From positions 1 through 8,413 of the forward strand of contig JAOZPO010000057.1 in assembly GCA_029932715.1 (NCBI GenBank): a DNA stretch of 8,413 nt. The letters run 5' to 3'. Both the position numbers and the translations under genes were made by a program. Shown piece after piece: positions 1 to 5,646 of this stretch; the first letter of the stretch is position 1, and the number at the start of each line of letters is the position of its first letter. The notes below the pieces were generated by a model. The model made no database searches. It saw only the letters and a program-made list of their open reading frames with translations, and was not told the origin of the DNA. Source of the stretch: Halobacteria archaeon. GTDB lineage: Archaea; Halobacteriota; Syntropharchaeia; Alkanophagales; Methanospirareceae.

Positions 1-98
1 ACCTCTTCAGCCCCCGCTTCACGCAATTTCTTCACATATTCCAGCGCCTTCGTGGAGCAATCCGAGAAATCCGTTGGATACAACATTTTTCCGAACAT
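1..98 (-). CDS. Universal stress protein (UspA family), N-terminal part, cut by window edge
   Basis: Reading the minus strand from an ATG at 98 gives 32 codons that run off the left edge. The translation begins MFGKMLYPTDFSDCSTKALE and continues into a Lys/Glu-rich helix. The pattern of a short beta strand, then YPTDFS and an amphipathic helix, is the classic start of UspA-fold proteins, where the Asp of the PTD motif contacts the nucleotide. The family is small, cytoplasmic, often ATP-binding and of loosely defined stress function. The start lies 12 bp after the stop of the aminotransferase gene upstream, so the two are probably co-transcribed. An in-frame ATG at 86 (MLYPTDFS) is an alternative start. 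No strong ribosome site is visible; a purine-rich stretch precedes the ATG. Whether the ATP-binding glycine loop is present cannot be seen. Confidence 0.85.
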   Translation of the reverse strand, partial: MFGKMLYPTDFSDCSTKALEYVKKLREAGAEE

Positions 99-110
99 TT
101 TTCTACCGCT

Positions 111-1160
111 TCATCCATTTAGCTCTTCTAAAAGAGTCTGAACCAACAAATCGTTAGCCCTATCTCTCTGCACCGAGAACCTTATATGAGCAGGTAGCCC
201 AAAGGAGCTGCAGTCTCTTATCACAAGCCCATGTGTCAAAAGTGCCCTCTTCATCTTGCTCGCATCTGTCACGTCGAGGATGTAGAAGTTTGCATCAGAA
301 TGGAAGGTAAATTCCGCCTCTATTGTCTCTTTACTCCTTTCTATCTTCTTTGTTGTATCATACAGAAACGCATCGCCTTTGGGTTCTATTACCGACATAC
401 ATATCTTCTCCGCGAACCTGCTCACACTCCAGGGTGCTTTTAGCTTCTGCATCGCCTCTATAATGCCCTTCGCACCGATGGCATAGCCTATTCTTACCCC
501 CGCTATCGCGAACGATTTAGTTAATGACCGCAAAATGAGTAAGTTCTGTGTAGATGATACGCAGCGGTGCAAAGGGAAAGTGTCGCGTACAAAATCCACA
601 TACGCTTCGTCAATCACCAGTAAAGCATCTACTCGTTCCGCTTCTTCTATTAACTGCATCAGCTCTTCTCTACCCAGATATTGCCCCGTTGGATTATTCG
701 GATTGCAAATAAATACCACATCTCCTTGCTGCATCTCAGCTACTATCAGCTCTGGCTTGATTCGCAGCTCCGGCATTTCTATACGCCTGACCTCAGCACC
801 AATAACTTTTGCTGCTATTTCGTATTCGCCATAAGTATGTTTCAGCATCAGTACACGTCTATTAGCAAACGAGTATGTCACAAGCGGTATTAACTCAGAA
901 ACTCCCGCTCCTACCAGTACTTCTTCTTCGCGACATCCATATTTTTTCGATAATTTCGCTCTTAACTCGCTGCATTCGTTATCCGGGTACCTGCTCAAGT
1001 CATTCATCGCTTCCTTTATCACATCGAAGACAAAATCCGGTGGTCCATAAGGGTTTAAATTTGTGCTGAAGTCTAATAGTTCTCTTCCATTCGCTCTTTC
1101 CTGCTCTCCTCCGTGTATGCAAACGCGTAGATTATGCAACTGAACTCTTGGTTTTACCAT
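111..1160 (-). CDS. cobD: PLP-dependent aminotransferase of the threonine-phosphate decarboxylase (CobD) / histidinol-phosphate aminotransferase family
   Basis: This 349-residue fold-type I PLP enzyme has the usual family length. Visible motifs are an N-terminal HGG, LDFSTNLNPYGPP near residues 29-41, NPNNPTG at 153-159, DEAY at 184-187, the PLP lysine K215 in SLTKSFAIAGVRIGY, and a substrate-binding arginine near R327 in HIRFSVQR. The HGG start, the DFSxNxNP box, the SLTK motif and the late VIRDCSSFGLP segment resemble CobD, which decarboxylates L-threonine phosphate to (R)-1-amino-2-propanol phosphate for the cobalamin nucleotide loop. They resemble HisC less. Family assignment is secure; choice of CobD over HisC is an inference, and no cobalamin or histidine gene is next to it. 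The ATG at 1160 has no Shine-Dalgarno. An A-rich box on the minus strand about 20 bp upstream would suit a leaderless mRNA. A universal stress gene follows. Confidence 0.8.
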   Translation of the reverse strand: MVKPRVQLHNLRVCIHGGEQERANGRELLDFSTNLNPYGPPDFVFDVIKEAMNDLSRYPDNECSELRAKLSKKYGCREEEVLVGAGVSELIPLVTYSFANRRVLMLKHTYGEYEIAAKVIGAEVRRIEMPELRIKPELIVAEMQQGDVVFICNPNNPTGQYLGREELMQLIEEAERVDALLVIDEAYVDFVRDTFPLHRCVSSTQNLLILRSLTKSFAIAGVRIGYAIGAKGIIEAMQKLKAPWSVSRFAEKICMSVIEPKGDAFLYDTTKKIERSKETIEAEFTFHSDANFYILDVTDASKMKRALLTHGLVIRDCSSFGLPAHIRFSVQRDRANDLLVQTLLEELNG

Positions 1161-1220
1161 TTTTATAGCCTACTGTTATTTTTGGAAAAGCTTTTCTTTT
1201 ATCAACTCCTATCTGCCATT
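1161..1220. promoter_or_regulatory. Divergent promoter region between cobD-like gene and DUF424 gene, with a 12-bp perfect palindrome
   Basis: This 60-bp gap separates two divergent starts. It contains the perfect palindrome GAAAAGCTTTTC at 1185-1196. On the minus strand CCAAAAATAAC (1175-1185) sits about 15-25 bp before the cobD-like ATG and could be its TATA box. On the plus strand TTTTATAG at 1161-1168 could direct transcription starting near 1190. The promoter assignments are inferred from position and base composition only. Confidence 0.4.
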
Positions 1221-1529
1221 GTGTACAGCAAAAGAAGGATATATATAAAGAAGCACAGTAGCGCGCTGAGTGTACTGGTAGCAGTATGCGATGAAGAGTT
1301 ATTAGGGCAGAGCTTTACCGAGGGTGAGCTAAATCTCAAGCTAACGGAATTTTTCTACAAAGGTGAAGCAGTAACAGAGGAAGAAGTAGTAGACTCGTTG
1401 AAAGAAGCGGACATTGCGAATTTAGTAGGAGAAAGAGCGATAAAATGCGCACTGGACAATTCGTTTATCGAAGCAGCCAACGTGATTTTCGTTGACGGCG
1501 TGCCACACGCACAGATGCTAAAAATTTGA
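1221..1529 (+). CDS. DUF424 family archaeal protein
   Basis: This is a small archaeal protein of 102 residues if it starts at GTG 1221. The core reads VAVCDEELLGQSF, then a long charged stretch ending IANLVGERAIKCAL and finally VDGVPHAQ. These three blocks are the hallmarks of the archaeal DUF424 family, whose members are about 95-105 residues and have no established function that I can state. The frame is open further upstream to an ATG at 1134, but that would add a hydrophobic N-terminus overlapping the divergent cobD-like gene and unlike the family. GTG 1221 puts the conserved YIKKH...VAVCDEE start close to the N-terminus and is preferred. No ribosome site is obvious, so a leaderless or short-leader mRNA is likely. 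The gene meets the DHH gene tail-to-tail with 19 bp between them. Confidence 0.82.
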   Translation: MYSKRRIYIKKHSSALSVLVAVCDEELLGQSFTEGELNLKLTEFFYKGEAVTEEEVVDSLKEADIANLVGERAIKCALDNSFIEAANVIFVDGVPHAQMLKI

Positions 1530-1548
1530 CACTATCAGACAGACACTA

Positions 1549-3042
1549 TTAGTCCTCTTCCGCCTCCTTTATTGCTGATAGGAAACGTCTTGATACTACC
1601 TCTTCTGCGAGTTGCATAATCGTATCTCTATCCTTTACACCGCTGAAGACGCCCAAAGGTAACTGCGCCGCTGCCATCGTGGCGTGCCCACCCGCAGAAC
1701 CGATATCAGCAAACGCAGTGGCAAACGCATCCCCTATATCCACCCTTATGTCCTTACTCCTACCAGAGATGCATATCTTATCTTCACATAGCCCTATCAC
1801 AACAACTGTTGTAATTCCTTCCAGATTAAGCAAATAATCCGCTGCCTGCGGTATCGTATCCCGATTCCTCACGTTTCCCACGTTTGTTATTAAATAACTC
1901 CCTTTTATCTTCTTGTGCTGTATCGCATCTCCTATTACGTTCAGCATCTCCGTGGACATTGGTGGTGCCTCTATCTGCTCTAAAAGGTCTTTGTCAGCAG
2001 TCACGTAAAGAAAGGCAGCGGCGGAAAAATCTGATGCGTGCGCCTCTCGCCTGAATCCTCTCGTGTCGGTTCTTATTCCATGTAAAAGTGCAGTTGACAG
2101 TACTTTATCCGCAGGTATATCCAATTCCTGCAGATACTGCATCATTATCGTTGATGTCGCTCCCTTGTCCATTTGTATGTCAACAAAATCTGCTTTTACC
2201 TTTCCATTTTTATTATTCCTCGCATGATGATCTATGATGATGTCCACCTTACTTTCAGGGGGCAATAGGTTGTTTGCACCAGGAATTGCAGAATCTACCA
2301 GTGCCAGCATATCATAATCTGCAAAAGTATCCTTAGCCTCTATTCTTTGCATCTCTATCCCTAAGATGTTAACAAACGCGCGATTCTCATGATGTCCTAT
2401 CACGCCGCGGTACAATATATCCGCAGATACGCCCACGTGCCTTGCTATGTATTTCAATGCGAGTGCAGAAGCTATTGCATCAGGGTCCGGGCTGTCGTGA
2501 ACCACTATTCCTAACTTACCTTTGTCATCTTCACGCTTATTTATCGCTTCTATTATCGATGTCAGTTCTTTTGCCTTCCACCGGAACTTCATACGCTCCA
2601 GATATTCCATCGCAGCTCTCGCAGTTATATCCGGGATAGCCAGAATCACATCAACACCTAATTCTTTCAATGCTTCTTTATCACTGGAACCAAAGGCTCG
2701 TACTACTAATTGAGCAGTTGGTAGCGTCGCCTTGACATTTCTCGCCGCTTTCTTGTTCGCTTCGCCGTCACTGCTCAGGATAAAAAACACTTCCGGTTCG
2801 CACTCCTTTCTTATCCCAGCCAGCATACCGGGATCACTTATATCGCCTGCGAAGGCAATGAAATCTCCTTCCTTCAGCAATTCCACTTTCTTTTCATCTC
2901 TATCCACTATGACAATGTCAAGCCCTCGCCCTTTTAGCTCTTTCGCCACTGCGGAGCCGATACTGCCATAACCGAAGATTACATGCACCTTTTTCCGTTT
3001 CGACTTCTGCTCTGTTCCGCTTCCTTCCCCCTCTTCTCCCAT
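1549..3042 (-). CDS. RCK/TrkA-N domain plus DHH-DHHA1 family phosphoesterase
   Basis: This 497-residue protein has two parts. Residues 19-150 are a Rossmann-type RCK/TrkA-N domain with the glycine loop GYGSIG (24-29) and an acidic VDRD at the end of the second strand (46-49), which suggests NAD(H) or another nucleotide as ligand. Residues 176-490 are a DHH phosphoesterase: HDSPDPDAIASA (182-193), VDS (249-251), the signature DHH (271-273) and HGIRTDTRG with D326, which together would bind the two metal ions. A C-terminal DHHA1 part carries GSAGGH ending at H453. DHH/DHHA1 enzymes hydrolyse nanoRNA, pAp or cyclic dinucleotides. The RCK part may act as a sensor, but the substrate here is unknown. 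There is no membrane segment, so the protein is cytoplasmic. The first 18 residues are a charged, low-complexity leader. The gene is divergent from mptE across 98 bp. Confidence 0.9.
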   Translation of the reverse strand: MGEEGEGSGTEQKSKRKKVHVIFGYGSIGSAVAKELKGRGLDIVIVDRDEKKVELLKEGDFIAFAGDISDPGMLAGIRKECEPEVFFILSSDGEANKKAARNVKATLPTAQLVVRAFGSSDKEALKELGVDVILAIPDITARAAMEYLERMKFRWKAKELTSIIEAINKREDDKGKLGIVVHDSPDPDAIASALALKYIARHVGVSADILYRGVIGHHENRAFVNILGIEMQRIEAKDTFADYDMLALVDSAIPGANNLLPPESKVDIIIDHHARNNKNGKVKADFVDIQMDKGATSTIMMQYLQELDIPADKVLSTALLHGIRTDTRGFRREAHASDFSAAAFLYVTADKDLLEQIEAPPMSTEMLNVIGDAIQHKKIKGSYLITNVGNVRNRDTIPQAADYLLNLEGITTVVVIGLCEDKICISGRSKDIRVDIGDAFATAFADIGSAGGHATMAAAQLPLGVFSGVKDRDTIMQLAEEVVSRRFLSAIKEAEED

Positions 3043-3140
3043 TCGCTCTACTATAAAGATTACCTTACAATTTCTTCTTTACATTACTGAGGATACTAAT
3101 AATTTCATTGATACTTCCTTCCTTATTATGTAATAATATC
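3043..3140. promoter_or_regulatory. Divergent promoter region between DHH gene and mptE, with a palindrome next to the mptE start
   Basis: This 98-bp AT-rich gap lies between two divergent starts. The inverted repeat TTATTA-TG-TAATAA (3123-3136) ends 4 bp before the mptE ATG, a place where a bound protein or a small mRNA hairpin could affect expression. No Shine-Dalgarno is seen for mptE, whose ATG is preceded by AATATC. For the DHH gene, TTTATAG lies about 12 bp upstream, too close to be a standard TATA box for a leaderless start. Promoter positions remain uncertain. Confidence 0.35.
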
Positions 3141-3791
3141 ATGCAATATAGCGATTGGGAGCCAATATACGAGCAGATATTGGTGGATTTTGGATTTAGC
3201 GGTGCAAAAGACGAAGAAGCAGCGAGACTTGCGGCTGATATAATGGCTCGTAAAGCTACTACTACTACTAAGAAGGACGTAATGGCAGAGCTAAAACGGC
3301 TTATAAAAGCGCATGATGTAATAATATGCGGCAATGCACCATGTTTAGAGGGCGACATAACAGAGAAGGGCATTTTTAATTCCGCTCGTGTTGTTGTAGC
3401 AGCAGATGGGGCTACTTCCGTACTTTTGCGCAATGGAATCATACCCGCTATTGTAGTTACCGACTTAGACGGGCTTATCGCAGATATAATCTATGCAAAC
3501 AGGCTTGGCTCGATAATTGTTGTGCATGCGCATGGTGACAACATGGAGCAGTTGATAAAGGTACTACCGGCGTTAAATGCAAATGTGATCTGCACTACGC
3601 AGAGCATGCCACTTCATAACGTTTACAACTTCGGTGGGTTCACAGACGGTGACAGATGTGTGTTTCTTGTGCAGGAGTTCGGTGCAAAGGGAATAGAACT
3701 CATAGGTTTTGATTTCGAGGATGAGACTGTAAGTGCGAGAAAGAGAAGGAAATTGAAGTGGGCGAAGCGGTTGATTGGGGCTATTCTGTAA
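3141..3791 (+). CDS. mptE: 6-hydroxymethyl-7,8-dihydropterin pyrophosphokinase (MptE-like, DUF115)
   Basis: MptE transfers pyrophosphate from ATP to 6-hydroxymethyl-7,8-dihydropterin, a step toward tetrahydromethanopterin, the C1 carrier of methanogens (and to folate in some archaea). The protein has 216 residues, close to the family's usual length. It opens with MQYSDWEPIYEQILVDFGFS, like other archaeal members. Motifs seen are CGNAPCLEGDI (63-73) as the variant GxGPSLE loop, AADGATS (87-93), VTDLDG (106-111), HAHGDN (129-134), CTTQ (151-154) and NFGGFTDGDR (163-172). A Lys/Arg-rich tail (KRRKLKWAKR) ends the chain. ATG 3141 was chosen because the conserved N-terminus begins there; an in-frame ATG at 3108 adds 11 unrelated residues. 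Four ACT codons in a row encode a Thr run (40-43) in a linker. The gene stands alone between a divergent and a convergent neighbour. Confidence 0.9.
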   Translation: MQYSDWEPIYEQILVDFGFSGAKDEEAARLAADIMARKATTTTKKDVMAELKRLIKAHDVIICGNAPCLEGDITEKGIFNSARVVVAADGATSVLLRNGIIPAIVVTDLDGLIADIIYANRLGSIIVVHAHGDNMEQLIKVLPALNANVICTTQSMPLHNVYNFGGFTDGDRCVFLVQEFGAKGIELIGFDFEDETVSARKRRKLKWAKRLIGAIL

Positions 3792-3829
3792 ATACTCTAT
3801 AAAAGGAAGGAAGGTATCTGATTAGCGAA

Positions 3830-5326
3830 TCACAAAAACCTGAACACCTCTGGCAGCTCACCCACGGCTGACCTGAACTTTTCAGACCAGTTGTCAGGGT
3901 CCAAACCTTTTTGCGCTAAGAATACCGCAGCCCATCTTTGCAACCCCACGCCAGAGCACCCTGACCACAACTGCTCACCGCTTTGCAGCTTCACACTGAA
4001 CCCTTTAGGATATTTATCGCCATTCACACTCACATTCTGGAACTCCAGCATTTTAGCGCTGTATGGCAGTACCCCTTCGTAATCTATGGTTCCTACCTCC
4101 CTCAACTCGGCAAGACCCGCTTTGCCCTCCTGCGCCATGAACCAGGGAGTCACCCATGCCTCGCGCCATTCAATATCCAGTATCTCATCGAATATATGGC
4201 GATACTTCGCCCGCAACTGTTTCGAGTGCTCTATCACCTGCTCCTTCTTACCCATCCACAGTATCTCAACACGATGAAACTCGTCAAGCCGTTCTATACC
4301 ATGAAGCCCGCCACTTTCATACCGGTGTGATGTTCCCGACCGGTCAAAGACCTTTACTGGTAGTATATCATCCGGCATGGTCTTACCTTGCAAGAATACC
4401 CATGAGGGTGGGCATTGTGCATAGCACATCCCGCCTACGTTCTCTATTCGCTTCATAATCATATCTACCGGTACTTCATTCGTGACTTTATAATAATCTA
4501 TCACTTCTTCCCAGTAGTCAGGGTCTCGCGTCTTCGGCGTGCATACGTAATACGCCTCTGGATAAATCCCTTTTGCATGCCCCGACCGCTTCCACACGTC
4601 CCATGATACGAACTTGGGGAATATCATCTCCTCATAGCCCAGAGGCGTGAATATCTCGTCAAATAATATGCGTTCAAAAGCTCTGAATATCTTCGTTATC
4701 TGCGGTCCGTATACAAACTGTCCGCGTCCCGCGGCATGCCGTATCCAACACCGGTTTGCCATCTCTTCTGTGGGGTCCTTGTCAAAATAGAAGGGCTTCT
4801 TTTCGCTCTCAAAGAGCAATTCCCAGTGCTCACTCTTGCCTTTCCACTTCGCTGCTTCTTTCTTATCCTCCAGTAATCTTACTATTCTATCAGGAATCCG
4901 GTTTGCCAACGCGGACTCATCCACATCCAGAGCTAGCGTCAAAGTGCCTCTTTCCTGCTTCAGTGTCTTCACAAACGGTAATTTCTTCAGTTGCCAGTCC
5001 TCATCCCAATCCATCAAAATCCGATAATCTTCTATTTCCACGCCCCTTAGCCCTATTCGGTGCTTACCTAAAAGTTTAGTCAATTCGTTCTTCAATCTAA
5101 GAAGCGCATCATGCACTCGCACGTACCGGTCAGAGACTAATTTCAACTTTATCTTCTCCCCTGCCACGTTCCACTGGTCTATCACCGCGCCGCCACCAGA
5201 CGGTGCTCCTTTCTTTAACAAATTTGTGTTACAGTAGGTTACAAAATCCGCTATATCCCCTGAATTTATTCCCGATAAACTGCCGCTGCATTTGATATTT
5301 GCTATCAGTAGAAATTGCATCACCAT
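3830..5326 (-). CDS. serS: Seryl-tRNA synthetase, methanogen type (SerS2)
   Basis: This enzyme charges tRNA-Ser, and tRNA-Sec where present, with serine. At 498 residues it matches the rare methanogen-type SerRS closely along its whole length and is unlike the bacterial or eukaryotic form. The N-terminal 170 residues are the tRNA-binding domain specific to this type. The class II catalytic core follows: CYAQCPP (301-307), FDRSGTSHRYESGG (327-340), DEFHRVEI (348-355) and SGCSGVGLQRWA (455-466, motif 3). By analogy with the Methanosarcina barkeri enzyme, the active-site zinc is held by C305, E354 and C457. Motif 3 reads GLQRW, where I recall GLERW in M. barkeri. A TAA lies in frame just before ATG 5326, which fixes the start there or at M3. 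GGAGGAGG in the end of pcc1 is 14 bp upstream, farther than usual. It is the second gene of an operon with pcc1. Confidence 0.97.
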   Translation of the reverse strand: MVMQFLLIANIKCSGSLSGINSGDIADFVTYCNTNLLKKGAPSGGGAVIDQWNVAGEKIKLKLVSDRYVRVHDALLRLKNELTKLLGKHRIGLRGVEIEDYRILMDWDEDWQLKKLPFVKTLKQERGTLTLALDVDESALANRIPDRIVRLLEDKKEAAKWKGKSEHWELLFESEKKPFYFDKDPTEEMANRCWIRHAAGRGQFVYGPQITKIFRAFERILFDEIFTPLGYEEMIFPKFVSWDVWKRSGHAKGIYPEAYYVCTPKTRDPDYWEEVIDYYKVTNEVPVDMIMKRIENVGGMCYAQCPPSWVFLQGKTMPDDILPVKVFDRSGTSHRYESGGLHGIERLDEFHRVEILWMGKKEQVIEHSKQLRAKYRHIFDEILDIEWREAWVTPWFMAQEGKAGLAELREVGTIDYEGVLPYSAKMLEFQNVSVNGDKYPKGFSVKLQSGEQLWSGCSGVGLQRWAAVFLAQKGLDPDNWSEKFRSAVGELPEVFRFL

Positions 5327-5336
5327 CTGCTCTTAA

Positions 5337-5582
5337 TCATCCTCCTCCCTTTACTTCTGATCTCTCTTTCATCGCCAATAGCATCTCCTGAGCCACCTCT
5401 GCGTTCATCAAATAATCATCTACGCTCGCTATTAGCGTTCCTAATTTATCAGTTTCAAAATACGTTACTGCGCTTTTTGCTCCTATCTCTGTGTTCACTT
5501 CTTTCGTATTATCCGAAATTAAAGCAGCCGCTACCAAATTTGCATTTGTCCCGCTTAGCTTTATTTTCGCTTTTATTCTCAT
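5337..5582 (-). CDS. pcc1: KEOPS complex subunit Pcc1
   Basis: Pcc1 is the small dimerisation subunit of the KEOPS complex (Kae1-Bud32-Cgi121-Pcc1), which makes t6A at position 37 of ANN-decoding tRNAs in the cytoplasm. The protein has 81 residues, the normal archaeal size, and a plain alpha/beta make-up. The recognisable part is the C-terminal stretch with LGTLIASVDDYLMNAEVAQE (47-66), matching the family pattern of Leu-rich strand, then a DYL helix followed by the AE/VA residues. The C-terminus ends in a Gly run whose codons (GGAGGAGGA) also form a strong Shine-Dalgarno-like sequence before serS. The stop is 10 bp from the serS start, so the two genes form an operon concerned with tRNA. ATG 5582 has no ribosome site, and TAAATTTA about 20-26 bp upstream fits a leaderless transcript. 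The other KEOPS genes are not in this window. Confidence 0.85.
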   Translation of the reverse strand: MRIKAKIKLSGTNANLVAAALISDNTKEVNTEIGAKSAVTYFETDKLGTLIASVDDYLMNAEVAQEMLLAMKERSEVKGGG

Positions 5583-5646
5583 TTCTTTGACGTTAAACGC
5601 TAAATTTAAGTACTGGTTCTTACTATAATATAAATAAGTGCAAAAA
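5583..5646. promoter_or_regulatory. Divergent promoter region for pcc1-serS and the nucleotidyltransferase-isomerase gene
   Basis: The 64-bp gap holds the symmetrical AT box TAAATTTA at 5601-5608. On the minus strand this lies about 20-26 bp before the pcc1 ATG, the right distance for a TATA box of a leaderless mRNA. Because it reads the same on both strands it could also serve the plus-strand gene, with transcription starting near 5630-5640. A second AT-rich stretch, CTATAATATAAATAAG (5623-5638), is immediately before the plus-strand start. Assignment rests on position and composition. Confidence 0.45.

Noticed and set aside
1134..1220. Upstream extension of the DUF424 frame to ATG 1134
   Set aside because: It would overlap the start of the divergent cobD-like gene, add an aromatic hydrophobic stretch not found in the family, and consume the whole promoter region.
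3256..3267. Four tandem ACT triplets as a microsatellite
   Set aside because: They are in-frame Thr codons in a linker of mptE and too short to count as a meaningful repeat.
3065..3442. Minus-strand frame of 125 codons opposite mptE
   Set aside because: It is antisense to conserved mptE motifs, of low complexity (Ser/Ala/Val runs) and matches nothing known; a shadow.
3797..3806. TATA-like CTATAAAAGG after mptE
   Set aside because: No plus-strand gene follows it; the next gene converges from the other strand.
5315..5590. Plus-strand frame of 91 codons, very Leu-rich and membrane-like
   Set aside because: It is the complement of pcc1 and the start of serS; the hydrophobic look comes from complementing Lys/Glu codons.
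5638..5646. GTG 5638 as start of the fusion protein
   Set aside because: It adds only three residues with no supporting ribosome site; the ATG at 5647 is the more common codon type and fits the first beta strand.
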